From Flexifilum sp963727545 (GTDB taxonomy: Bacteria > Chloroflexota > Anaerolineae > Aggregatilineales > Phototrophicaceae): a stretch of 64,000 bases of DNA. Of the stretch, positions 45,486 through 53,055 are shown piece by piece (position 1 is the first letter of the stretch; every line of letters begins with the position of its first letter). A program made the translations under genes and the position numbers. The notes below the pieces were generated by a model. That model did not search any database. It worked only from the letters and a program-made list of their open reading frames with translations, and was not told the origin of the DNA. The stretch spans positions 62,001 to 126,000 of the forward strand of contig CAVSGS010000020.1 of the NCBI GenBank assembly GCA_963727545.1, written 5' to 3'.

Positions 45486-45659
45486 TTAGCAGGTCGAGCA
45501 GCTGCAGTAGCCCGGATCACCCTCACAGAGCGTGTGGATGGGGAACCGCATACGCCATGTATCGGTCGCGCCGCCGACCGCCAAGACCGGGGCAGCCACC
45601 GCCATGAACAGCGAAAGCGCAACGACAAGTCCGACAACAGATCGCTTGACCTGAGACAT
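45486..45659 (-). CDS. Small secreted Cys-rich peptide, 57 residues
   Basis: ATG 45659 is preceded by GAGGTGA at ideal spacing. The product starts MSQVKRSVVGLVVALSLFMA, a textbook signal peptide, with a likely cut after APVLA near residue 28. The mature part of about 29 residues (VGGATDTWRMRFPIHTL) ends in CEGDPGYCSCSTC, with four Cys in the last 13 residues. TAA is at 45486-45488, and the bidirectional terminator follows. The Cys spacing (C-x6-C-x-C-x2-C) suggests disulfides or a metal or modification site. No family is recognised. Its place between two STAND ATPase genes suggests a signal or effector, but this is inference. Confidence 0.7.
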   Translation of the reverse strand: MSQVKRSVVGLVVALSLFMAVAAPVLAVGGATDTWRMRFPIHTLCEGDPGYCSCSTC

Positions 45660-46047
45660 TATTCACCTCGCGGGTAGATTGCTAAATTGGTGGGTTAACT
45701 TGACGTCCGAACGCGAGGCAGCTAAATTCAAGCGGCAACGGGCGTTCGCCGGTTGTGGAACCGTGGGTGTGTTCGCTTCAGGGTAGCCACCGCCAAGTTG
45801 CAGCCCCGCTGCGAGCACACCTCAGCTACGGTGCATCACGGTTATGCGTATCCATGCGCGCCTCTCTTCTCCCCTTCCCCCTCGATTTCGATCTCGTGAA
45901 CGCGTCGTGCTGCGTTCAGCTAGAAATCAGTCTCACACACTCTGCGATCGCGAATACGGCACATTTTTTGCGAAAAAAATGTAGTTTTTCGCATCTTTTG
46001 ATCGGCAGGACTAAAATTGTTTAGCAATTGGTAACAAAGGGATACCG
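45660..46047. other. Divergent intergenic region between Cys-rich peptide and NACHT gene
   Basis: No gene is convincing. A hairpin of GCGAAAAA/TTTTTCGC arms lies near 45968-45990, about 60 bp before the NACHT start. The remainder presumably holds divergent promoters, but no box pair stands out. Confidence 0.4.
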
Positions 46048-47595
46048 ATGGCAGAGTCCAACGCAGCACAACCCAATACCATCCCTGCGATCGTGAAAAT
46101 GCTTAAGGAACGAACCGGGATAAGTTACAAAGCAACAATTAGTCGTATGAGTGACTTACTTGGTTGGGAGTACACAATTGACCGCTTCAATCGAAAATTT
46201 CGCGCGAAGCAACCGGCGCGGTCATACGACACCGATGAATTGGTCGCGTTGATCAAGGTCTATACGAGTCCGCTCATTGCGGACCGTCGCTGTACCGTCG
46301 ATGAGGCGTTTCGTTTGTTTGATCTGGCGAACATTCCACGCCGTGATTTTCAGCAGTTGGAGGCGATTTTCCCCGGAGAAGTTGTTCAACGCCAATGGCG
46401 TCATTATCAGAACAATCCGGCTGAACTCGCCCGGATTCGCCGCTTAATCCGCAATTTTGACGGTTATATCGACGACAAGACGCGCAATTTCGTTGGCAGA
46501 CAGTTCGTTTTCGATGCGATTCAGCAGTTTGTGGAGGCTAACTCAAGCGGTTATTTCATCATCCGGGGGGATCCGGGCATCGGCAAGACCGCGTTGATGG
46601 CTCAGTTGGTCAAGACGCAGCGGTACATCCATTACTTCAATATCCGCGCCGAAGGCATCAACCAAGCGAGTGATTTTCTGCGCAGCATCTGCGCGCAATT
46701 AGTTCACCGATACCGGCTCGAATATACTGATCTGCCCCCTGAAGCCGGGCAGGATTCAGGCTTTCTGAACCACCTGCTCGCCCAAGTCGCTTTAGAAGTA
46801 AAACGATCGGGCGAACCCTGTATCGTCGTCGTCGATGCGCTGGATGAGGCGGATAGCTTGGGCGTACCAACCGGGGAGAACATCATGTATTTCCCGGTGT
46901 GCTTGCCGGAAGGGGTTTATATCGTCGCAACCGCGCGTCGGGAAACCCTGAATCTTCGGGTTGACGCGCCATTGCAATACCTCGATATTGAGCATGACAC
47001 CCCGGAAAATGACCTTGACGTGCGCCGGTACGTTGTTGCCCAGTATTCGCGCCCCGGAATTTTGACCTATATTTCCAATTGGCGGCTTGACGGCGAGCAC
47101 TTCGTGGAACTTCTCGTCAAGAAAAGCGAAGGCAATTTCATGTATCTGCACTACGTGCTCCCGGAGATCGAAAACGGTTCCTACCGGGTCTTGCCGCTGG
47201 AGACGCTACCATCTGGCTTGGTGAACTATTATGAAGATCACTGGCAGCGCATGAAGCTCAAAAATCCCGACGCTTGGTTCGATTACAAGCTGCCGGTGCT
47301 CGTCGCGCTGACTGCTGTTTTCAGCCCAGTGTCGATTGATTTAATACAGGATTTCTCGAAAGTCGCCAGCCGAGCACGCATTCACGCGGTGCTTGACGAG
47401 TGGAGTCCGTTTCTCCATGCCCAGAAAGTCACTGAAAACGGCAGTACCCAAATTCGCTATCGCTTCTATCACCTGAGCTTTCTCGAATTTGTCGAGGAAA
47501 AGCAGGAAGTCCAAGCTGAACTGATCGACCTCACGGCGATGCACATGCAGATCTCCCGTGCCATGATCGATGCTTTGCACAGCGCTCCGTCTTAG
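46048..47595 (+). CDS. NACHT-type STAND ATPase without C-terminal repeats
   Basis: Residues 10-130 form a helical N-terminal region (ISYKATISRMSDLLGW, YTIDRFNRKFRAKQ). The ATPase has FVGRQFVFDAIQQFVE, Walker A GDPGIGKTALM (174-184), Walker B CIVVVDALDEAD (258-269) and a sensor-like IVATARRETL. After the winged-helix region (RYRFYHLSFLEFV) the protein stops at 515 residues, without the WD40 or TPR sensor that usually follows. Such ATPases act as signalling switches or defence proteins. AAAGGGA precedes ATG 46048. A terminator follows the stop. Confidence 0.82.
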   Translation: MAESNAAQPNTIPAIVKMLKERTGISYKATISRMSDLLGWEYTIDRFNRKFRAKQPARSYDTDELVALIKVYTSPLIADRRCTVDEAFRLFDLANIPRRDFQQLEAIFPGEVVQRQWRHYQNNPAELARIRRLIRNFDGYIDDKTRNFVGRQFVFDAIQQFVEANSSGYFIIRGDPGIGKTALMAQLVKTQRYIHYFNIRAEGINQASDFLRSICAQLVHRYRLEYTDLPPEAGQDSGFLNHLLAQVALEVKRSGEPCIVVVDALDEADSLGVPTGENIMYFPVCLPEGVYIVATARRETLNLRVDAPLQYLDIEHDTPENDLDVRRYVVAQYSRPGILTYISNWRLDGEHFVELLVKKSEGNFMYLHYVLPEIENGSYRVLPLETLPSGLVNYYEDHWQRMKLKNPDAWFDYKLPVLVALTAVFSPVSIDLIQDFSKVASRARIHAVLDEWSPFLHAQKVTENGSTQIRYRFYHLSFLEFVEEKQEVQAELIDLTAMHMQISRAMIDALHSAPS

Positions 47596-47620
47596 GGCTG
47601 CATCCGGCGAATAATCGAAG

Positions 47621-47649
47621 CAAACCGGAGTGACCGTTGCTCCGGTTTG
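47621..47649 (+). terminator. Terminator-like hairpin after the NACHT gene
   Basis: CAAACCGGAG and CTCCGGTTTG form a perfect 10-bp stem 25 bp after the stop. A second small hairpin, GGTGTTT/AAACACC, follows at 47667-47682. Confidence 0.65.
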
Positions 47650-47744
47650 TAGGGACATTCAATAAGGGTGTTTGAAAACACCACTGCGGTGTCGAAAAGT
47701 CATCAAATTTGACGACGAACACTCCAAATGGACGAAGGCACTCT

Positions 47745-47768
47745 CCCCTCCCTGAATTCGGGGAGGGG
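47745..47768. repeat. Family B repeat unit
   Basis: CCCCTCCCTGAA and TTCGGGGAGGGG arms are followed by GCGTAGCGGGGGTGGGGTCA, matching the GGGGTC-type ends seen at 34671-34968. It lies between the convergent NACHT and arsC genes. Confidence 0.7.
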
Positions 47769-47807
47769 AAGCGTAGCGGGGGTGGGGTCAAGACGCTGAG
47801 CCGCTGA

Positions 47808-48221
47808 TTACAATTGTGCCGACCACGCGCTGAGCTTCGCTTCGAGGTCGTCACGGACGCGCGCAAACGAGGCGAGGATTTCGTCGTCGCTGCCCCCTGT
47901 CGCCGCCGGATCAGGGAAGCTCCAGTGGATGCGCTCGGCTTTGCCCGGAAACAGCGGGCAGACTTCCGCCGCCTGATCGCAGACGGTGATCACGTAGTCG
48001 AACGGCTGCTCGCTGTACTCGTTCAAGTGTTTCGAGCGCTGCCCGCTGATGTCGATCCCGCGCTGTTCCATCGCTCGGATCGCGTAAGGGTTGACGACCG
48101 ACGGCTTCGTCCCGGCGCTGAACACGTCAACGCGATCCCCGGCGAGCTGGCGGAGCAAGCCCTCCCCCATCTGCGAGCGTGCCGAATTTCCGGTACACAG
48201 AATCAACACCCGCGTTTTCAT
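47808..48221 (-). CDS. arsC: Arsenate reductase, thioredoxin-coupled (LMW-phosphatase fold)
   Basis: The active-site loop LCTGNSARSQM gives Cys9, and the relay Cys81 and Cys88 lie in ITVCDQAAEVCP. This is the triple-Cys pattern of the B. subtilis-type ArsC that reduces arsenate to arsenite with thioredoxin. The general acid lies in FPDPAA. The protein is 137 residues from ATG 48221, which has GGAG at good spacing; the frame also opens at GTG 48227. It is the last gene of the arsR-arsM-arsC operon, starting 6 bp after the arsM stop. Confidence 0.93.
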   Translation of the reverse strand: MKTRVLILCTGNSARSQMGEGLLRQLAGDRVDVFSAGTKPSVVNPYAIRAMEQRGIDISGQRSKHLNEYSEQPFDYVITVCDQAAEVCPLFPGKAERIHWSFPDPAATGGSDDEILASFARVRDDLEAKLSAWSAQL

Positions 48222-48226
48222 CGGCA

Positions 48227-48970
48227 CTACTCCGGTTTATAGGCAGTAATCCGCGCACTGTAGATGCGCGGCATTCCGGCTTGACGCTCGATAATGCCTT
48301 CAGCGTCCGCCTTATCCACAACCTGAATATTCACGAAGCCCGCCTCGCGCATCATGCCGGTGTAGACATCGGCGTCAATCGCGCCGGTGACGCACTCTGC
48401 CCATTTTGCGGAGTCAGCGCGCATCTCCGCGCTGAACTCGCCTTCGGTCACGATGTCGCTGATGCTGACCCGTCCCCCCGGCTTGAGCGCCCGCAGCGCT
48501 TCTTTGAAGACGGCAGGCTTGTCCGGCGAGAGATTGATCACGCAGTTGGACATGATCACGTCGACGCTGTCATCCTGCACCGGCAGCGCCTCGATCTGCC
48601 CGCGCCGGAACTCAACGTTGTTGACACCCATCCTGACCTTGTTGGCGTTGGCTTTCATCAGCATTTCGGGCGTCATATCCACGCCAATGACGTAGCCGCT
48701 CTCGCCCACCTGCCGCGCCGCCAAGAAACAGTCAATCCCGCCGCCGCTGCCCAGATCGAGCACCGTCTCCCCCGGTTGGAGCGAGGCGATCGACACCGGA
48801 TCGCCACAACCGAGCGAGAGACCGGTCACGTCAACCGGCAGTCCGTCAAGCAAAGTTGCGTCGTAGAGGGTCGCGTTACACCCACAGTCCGAGTCGGGAC
48901 CACAACATGAGGCTTGCGTGCCGCTGGCAATCCCGCCGTACCGCTGCTTAACGACGTCGTGAACATCCAT
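48227..48970 (-). CDS. arsM: Arsenite S-adenosylmethionine methyltransferase
   Basis: SAM motif TVLDLGSGGGIDCF and the arsenic-binding Cys residues in SNCVINLSPDK and AECVTGAID match ArsM. An N-terminal Cys cluster CCGPDSDCGC is also typical. It methylates As(III) to less toxic or volatile forms. ATG 48970 (MDVHDVVKQRYGG) is chosen because GGAGG lies 8 nt upstream and because an operator-like palindrome occupies 48989-49004. The earlier ATG 49000 would place that operator inside the gene. The product is 247 residues. Confidence 0.93.
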   Translation of the reverse strand: MDVHDVVKQRYGGIASGTQASCCGPDSDCGCNATLYDATLLDGLPVDVTGLSLGCGDPVSIASLQPGETVLDLGSGGGIDCFLAARQVGESGYVIGVDMTPEMLMKANANKVRMGVNNVEFRRGQIEALPVQDDSVDVIMSNCVINLSPDKPAVFKEALRALKPGGRVSISDIVTEGEFSAEMRADSAKWAECVTGAIDADVYTGMMREAGFVNIQVVDKADAEGIIERQAGMPRIYSARITAYKPE

Positions 48971-48988
48971 CTGCTGATCCTCCAATAT

Positions 48989-49004
48989 ATCGATAACCAT
49001 CGAT
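48989..49004. promoter_or_regulatory. Second ArsR-type operator, upstream of arsM
   Basis: ATCGATAACCATCGAT matches the upstream site ATCGATATTTATCGAT except in its centre. It lies 19 bp before the arsM start, so a second repressor-controlled promoter or internal site is likely. Confidence 0.6.
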
Positions 49005-49043
49005 GCGATTAAGCAAATAAAAAGCGCCGCGCGAACAGCGCCC

Positions 49044-49367
49044 CTAACCTTTGATCTCGATGTTTTCCGGGCGAATCACCTGCTCGGCGTAGTCCGGCGC
49101 GAACTGCTGCACCAGCGCACCACAGCAAACGGTCATCTGCTCTTGATTGAGCGTATAGTAGCGAAACCGCCCTTCTTGCCGCACCTGCACGAGATCCGCC
49201 TCTTCCAGTTTCTTGAGGTGGTGGCTGATCGTCGGCTGGTTGACCTTGCCGTCGAGCTTCGTCTCGATCTCGGAGACGTTCAGCCAAACACAGCACAACA
49301 TCGACATAATCGTCTGCCGTGTTTCGTCGGCGAGCGCTTTTGCGAAAACCACCGGATCATAGTTCAT
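49044..49367 (-). CDS. arsR: ArsR-family metalloregulator
   Basis: The 107-residue winged-helix protein has NQPTISHHLKKLEEADLV as its recognition helix and the wing VRQEGRFRYYTL. Cys pairs at 25-26 (SMLCCVW) and 81-82 (MTVCCGA) could bind As(III) and release DNA. ATG 49367 (MNYDPVVF) begins the conserved part; an in-frame ATG at 49379 abuts the operator. Neither has a clear ribosome site. It heads the ars operon. Confidence 0.9.
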   Translation of the reverse strand: MNYDPVVFAKALADETRQTIMSMLCCVWLNVSEIETKLDGKVNQPTISHHLKKLEEADLVQVRQEGRFRYYTLNQEQMTVCCGALVQQFAPDYAEQVIRPENIEIKG

Positions 49368-49379
49368 GATCGTTATCAT

Positions 49380-49395
49380 ATCGATATTTATCGAT
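49380..49395. promoter_or_regulatory. ArsR-type operator at the ars promoter
   Basis: ATCGATATTTATCGAT has 7-bp arms around two bases, immediately upstream of arsR. Its near-copy before arsM supports a specific repressor site. Confidence 0.7.
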
Positions 49396-49413
49396 TTGTC
49401 AAGCCGTGAATGG

Positions 49414-50214
49414 CTAATTGGCTTCTTCCGGTCGCAGTCGCTGCGAGATCAGCAGCGCGACTAACGCCATGCCGACCAGCAAGACGCCCGCCCAGATCGC
49501 CGCGTCGAGGTTGCGCTCAAGCACGTTGTAGATCAGCAGCGGCATGGTCTGCGTGCGTCCTTGAATGCTGCCCGCGAACAGGATGGTCGCGCCGAACTCG
49601 CCGAGCGCGCGCGCCCAACTCAGCACCAATCCGGCGGCGAGCGCGCGGCTCGCCAGCGGCAGCGTCACGTAGCGAAAGACCGCCCAACTCGACGCACCAT
49701 CGACGCGCGCGGCGTCCTCGATCTCGCGCGGAATACCGGCAAAGCCAAGCTGCGCCGCGCGGATGTAGAACGGCGCCGAGACGAAAGTCTGCGCGACGAC
49801 GACCGCCGCCGTCGTGAAGGGCAAGCTGACTCCGAAGGTCGAGAGCAACCCACCGAGCGCGCCGCGCCGCCCGAAGGTCACCAGCAGCGCCAAACCCGCG
49901 ACCGCCGGTGGCAGGACAATCGGCAGTTCCAGCAGCAAATTGAGCGTGCGCCGCAGGGGAAAGCGGCGGCGCACGAAAATGTACGCCAGCGGCGTCCCGA
50001 ACAACAGCGTGACCAGCATCGTGATCAGCGTGGTGGCAAGGCTCAGAGTGACCGCTTGAATGATGCCCACGTCGGGCATCTCGTTCCAAGCCCCGCTGAC
50101 GACAGCCCGTCCAATCAGAACAACGATCGGGAGCGTGAGAAAGAGCAGCGCGAGACCACCCATGACGAACGTCAAGGTGCGTCCCGCGCTGCGTTTGCGT
50201 AAGCCAGCGCGCAT
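49414..50214 (-). CDS. modB: Molybdate ABC transporter permease
   Basis: The protein of about 266 residues has membrane helices from LTFVMGGLALLFLTLPIVVL. The EAA loop EIEDAARVDGASSWAVFRYV is present, together with the ModB motif WARALGEFGATILFAGS. It forms the channel for molybdate supplied by ModA. ATG 50214 lies 5 bp after the modA stop. No modC ATPase gene follows; the next gene downstream is arsR on the same strand, 46 bp away. Confidence 0.93.
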   Translation of the reverse strand: MRAGLRKRSAGRTLTFVMGGLALLFLTLPIVVLIGRAVVSGAWNEMPDVGIIQAVTLSLATTLITMLVTLLFGTPLAYIFVRRRFPLRRTLNLLLELPIVLPPAVAGLALLVTFGRRGALGGLLSTFGVSLPFTTAAVVVAQTFVSAPFYIRAAQLGFAGIPREIEDAARVDGASSWAVFRYVTLPLASRALAAGLVLSWARALGEFGATILFAGSIQGRTQTMPLLIYNVLERNLDAAIWAGVLLVGMALVALLISQRLRPEEAN

Positions 50215-50219
50215 CAAAC

Positions 50220-51074
50220 TCAGGACTGCGCGGTGGCTTCAGGCGTCGCTTCAGCGGTCGCTTCGGGCGTCGACTCCGGCGCCGGGCGGACCGAGATCAA
50301 GCCCCATTTCACCAGAATATCCTGCCCCTCGTCGCCGAGGACGAAATCGACAAACACCTGCGCCTGCTCCAAATTCGCGCTGTCGGCGATCGGGGCGATC
50401 GGGTAAGTCGCCAGCGTGTTATAAGCATCGGCGATCGGCAGCGTGATCACATCTTCGGCGATGTCCGGCGTCACGTCGGAACTGTAGACGACGCCCGCAT
50501 CGGCTTCGCCCAGCGCGACTTTCGCCGCCACCTGCCGGACGTTATCCTCTTCTGAGACAAAATTCGCGACGACCGCGTCGCGGAAATCCGCCCCGTAGGC
50601 AGGGTCAGCCGCCAGCGCGTCGAGCATCGCATCGGTATAGACGCGCACGGGGACTTCCGGCGCGGCGACGACGAGCTTGATCCCCGGATTCGCCAGATCG
50701 TCCAGCGACTCGATCCCTGCCGGGTTATCCGCCGGGACGATCAGCACGAGCTGGTTGCGGGCGAAAGTCTGCGGTTCGCTGGTGACGCGCTCCGCGTCGA
50801 CCACGACCTGCATCTGCTTGTTGTTAGCGCTGGCGAACACGTCAGCGGGTGCGCCTTCGGACAACTGCGCCGCGAGCGTCGACGATCCGCCGAAGTTGAA
50901 GACGACGTCGACGTCGGGATGCGCCGCAGTGAACGCCGCGCCAATTTCGGTAAAAGCATCCGTGAGCGACGCAGCGGCAAATACAGTCAGTTCAGAATGT
51001 TCTCGAGCAACGGCTGGCGTCGTCCCGACGACCAACCCCAACAACATAACGACGAGCACAAATCTAGCTTTCAT
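50220..51074 (-). CDS. modA: Molybdate-binding periplasmic protein
   Basis: A signal peptide (FVLVVMLLGLVVGTTPAVA) precedes ELTVFAAASLTDAFTEIG, the classic ModA start. FNFGGSSTLAAQLSEGAPAD and AGVVYSSDV supply oxyanion ligands. The mature C-terminus carries a repeated Thr/Ala/Glu tail (PEATAEATPEAT) beyond the fold. There is no lipobox. Its ATG overlaps the padR stop by 4 bp (ATGA), so padR, modA and modB are co-translated. Confidence 0.94.
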   Translation of the reverse strand: MKARFVLVVMLLGLVVGTTPAVAREHSELTVFAAASLTDAFTEIGAAFTAAHPDVDVVFNFGGSSTLAAQLSEGAPADVFASANNKQMQVVVDAERVTSEPQTFARNQLVLIVPADNPAGIESLDDLANPGIKLVVAAPEVPVRVYTDAMLDALAADPAYGADFRDAVVANFVSEEDNVRQVAAKVALGEADAGVVYSSDVTPDIAEDVITLPIADAYNTLATYPIAPIADSANLEQAQVFVDFVLGDEGQDILVKWGLISVRPAPESTPEATAEATPEATAQS

Positions 51075-51625
51075 CCATCTTCCTCTTGAGGCATACCCTC
51101 GTCACGAGGGACGACTTCGCAGCGATCAATCCAGTCGAGAATCGCATCCAACTGGGCTATCTCTAAGTCCAAGCTGAGCCGTCCGACGCCGGGTTCAGTC
51201 CGGTCGCGCTCATCGACCAGAGCAACGCGGCGCTGGCGGCAGGTCGCTTTCTGCCGCCGCACGATCTCTAAGGTGGGCACATTGAGCAAGCGAGCGATGT
51301 AGAGACGGCTCAAGAATTCAACGCGGACACCGCGAATACTGGGCGATGGCGAGATTTCATCCAGCCAAGCCGCCAATCGAGCGGCACCGCTGGGCGTCAG
51401 CGTATACTCAATTCGGGTGGGCGCATCCGGCGAGTCGATGGCGCAGCCGCTGATAAGACCCTGCGTGCTCAAGCGCTTGAGCACGGCGTAAAGCTGGCTC
51501 GTGCTCAAATGCCAGACGTTGCCCAACTGTGCCGGGTCGCGGAAACAGGCGATCAACTGATAGCCATGCCGCGCCTCAGCCGCCAACAAACCGAGCAGCG
51601 TATCGTCAGGCGTAAGTAAACTCAT
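51071..51625 (-). CDS. PadR-family transcriptional regulator
   Basis: The 184-residue protein has the PadR winged helix: TLLGLLAAEARHGYQLIACF, LSTSQLYAVLKRLSTQGLI, then the wing IEYTLTPSGAARLAAWL. A C-terminal dimerisation helix follows (ATCRQRRVALVDERDR). It precedes modA with a 4-bp overlap, suggesting control of molybdate uptake. A palindrome at its own promoter suggests autoregulation. Confidence 0.9.
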   Translation of the reverse strand: MSLLTPDDTLLGLLAAEARHGYQLIACFRDPAQLGNVWHLSTSQLYAVLKRLSTQGLISGCAIDSPDAPTRIEYTLTPSGAARLAAWLDEISPSPSIRGVRVEFLSRLYIARLLNVPTLEIVRRQKATCRQRRVALVDERDRTEPGVGRLSLDLEIAQLDAILDWIDRCEVVPRDEGMPQEEDG

Positions 51626-51629
51626 GCCC

Positions 51630-51657
51630 CTATTCTACGTTGGAATAGCCCATTATA
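51630..51657 (-). promoter_or_regulatory. padR-modAB promoter with palindromic operator
   Basis: On the minus strand a consensus TATAAT (51652-51657) lies just upstream of CTATTCCAACGTAGAATAG (51630-51648), whose CTATTC/GAATAG arms cover the predicted transcription start. The start codon is only 5 bp further. No good -35 box is seen. Confidence 0.55.
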
Positions 51658-51839
51658 CAAGTAGCATACCGCGGGATTGTCGTTATAATGATGCCTCAGG
51701 TGAGCAATGAGCGAGAACCGGATTGTTATTGTGGGGTATGGGGCATTCCCTACCTGCTAGCCTGAGCCGCCCAGTAGGTGGCGCGGGGAAATATTCATCT
51801 TCTTATCCATGCGACACGGCTCGACCGTAGGTTCTTAGA

Positions 51840-52211
51840 ATGGCACAGTTGATCTTGATCGTCGACGACGATCAAATGAACCGCGAACTCCTCGAAATCG
51901 TCTTTCAACGCGCAGGCTACCGCGTCAATCACGCGAACAGCGGCGGACAGGCACTCCGCGCCGTCGCCGCCGAACTTCCCGACCTCATCCTGCTTGACGT
52001 GCGACTAGGTGAAGTCAGCGGCTATGACATCTGCACCCAAATTAAGGGCGATGCGGCAACTCAGTCGGTCCCGATCATTATGCTGAGCGCCGCCGACAGT
52101 TCGGATGAATACAAAAACGCAGTCAACGCCGGAGCCGATGCTTTTTTCCCGAAGCTGCACGGCTGGCAACGGCTGCTGGAACTCGCCCAGTCCAAGCTGC
52201 CGAGCGCCTGA
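51840..52211 (+). CDS. Single-domain response regulator (CheY-like receiver)
   Basis: The 123-residue receiver domain has the acidic pair in LIVDDDQMN, the phospho-Asp in DLILLDVRLGE, Ser in IIMLSAADS and a Lys in FFPKLHGW. There is no output domain, so it would act by protein contact or phosphotransfer. No histidine kinase gene is in the window. The 214 bp upstream contain a hairpin of CCTAC/GTAGG arms near 51750-51780 but no recognised riboswitch. Confidence 0.92.
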   Translation: MAQLILIVDDDQMNRELLEIVFQRAGYRVNHANSGGQALRAVAAELPDLILLDVRLGEVSGYDICTQIKGDAATQSVPIIMLSAADSSDEYKNAVNAGADAFFPKLHGWQRLLELAQSKLPSA

Positions 52212-52323
52212 AGAGCACTGCCCGCCGCCCGTCGAACGTTTCACCTACGCCAACGAAATCCGCTGGCACAAACGTTTAAGCTCTGGTAAAACAGCTCCGC
52301 GAATGCGAGCATAAGGAGCGGTG

Positions 52324-52983
52324 ATGCGGCGCTCATCGCGCAATGGTCCCCCGGCGCTGCTCATGTTTTTGCTGGCGGCGGCGCTGGTTTTCGGGGCTTT
52401 TTACATCTGGCAGGGCGTGCAAAACTTTCTCCGCACCGGCGGATTAGGCGTCGTCGAGGCAACTCAACGCGCGGAAGTGGTTGATACCGCGACCGCGCAG
52501 CGAGTCACGCGTATGGCGACTTCGGCGATCACCGCCCGCCCGACCGCCACCGAGATCCCACCCTGTACTGATTTCCGGGTCGACGTCCCGGCGGCGATTG
52601 TCCGCGACGGTCCGAGCACCTCGGCAGCGATCGTTACCCAGCTCAACGAGGGCACGATCGTCTGCGTGCTTCAGCGCGAACCGGGGACGGAGTGGTACGC
52701 CATCGACACCAATCCAAGCACCCGCCGTATTGACCTCGGCTACATGCACGAGAGCATCATCGAAGCGGTCAATCCGACCCTGACGCCGAGCCTCACCTAT
52801 ACGCCGTCGAATACCGTCTCGCCCGCGCCGACGGTCACGCTGGTACCGACAACCCGCCCCACCCGCACGCCGACGCCGCTGCCCTCTTACACCCGCGATC
52901 CGCGCTGGACGAATACGCCGCTGCCGACGTTGACTCCCACACCCACGCCATCGGATACGCCGCAGCTATTCCAAAGCGCTTAA
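52324..52983 (+). CDS. Membrane-anchored SH3-like domain protein with Thr/Pro-rich tail
   Basis: One N-terminal helix (ALLMFLLAAALVFGAFYIW) is followed by an extracytoplasmic bacterial SH3-type domain: VDVPAAIVRDGPSTSAAIVT, EGTIVCVLQREPGTEWYAI, GYMHESII. The last 70 residues are a Thr/Pro-rich spacer (TPTPLPSYT, TLTPTPTPSDTP). Such domains often bind peptidoglycan or other wall polymers. ATG 52324 has AAGGAG upstream; GTG 52321 is too close to it. The protein is about 219 residues. Confidence 0.75.
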   Translation: MRRSSRNGPPALLMFLLAAALVFGAFYIWQGVQNFLRTGGLGVVEATQRAEVVDTATAQRVTRMATSAITARPTATEIPPCTDFRVDVPAAIVRDGPSTSAAIVTQLNEGTIVCVLQREPGTEWYAIDTNPSTRRIDLGYMHESIIEAVNPTLTPSLTYTPSNTVSPAPTVTLVPTTRPTRTPTPLPSYTRDPRWTNTPLPTLTPTPTPSDTPQLFQSA

Positions 52984-53002
52984 GGCAATGCCCCGTAGAA
53001 TC

Positions 53003-53030
53003 GTAGAGGCGCACAATCGTGCGCCCCTAC
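53003..53030. repeat. Family A palindromic repeat, copy A5
   Basis: GTAGAGGCGCAC and GTGCGCCCCTAC arms (one mismatch) lie between the convergent SH3-like and MFS genes. Confidence 0.8.
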
Positions 53031-53055
53031 CAGTGATCTTGATCAGAATTGGAAC

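Noticed and set aside
45755..46024. 89-residue plus-strand open frame before the NACHT gene
   Set aside because: It has no ribosome site, unusual composition and no signal or domain; it overlaps the likely promoter region.
51660..51839. Possible riboswitch or 6S/SRP-type RNA upstream of the response regulator
   Set aside because: A hairpin can be drawn, but none of the conserved cores I know (Moco, TPP, cobalamin, SAM, c-di-GMP, SRP GGAAGCAG) is present.
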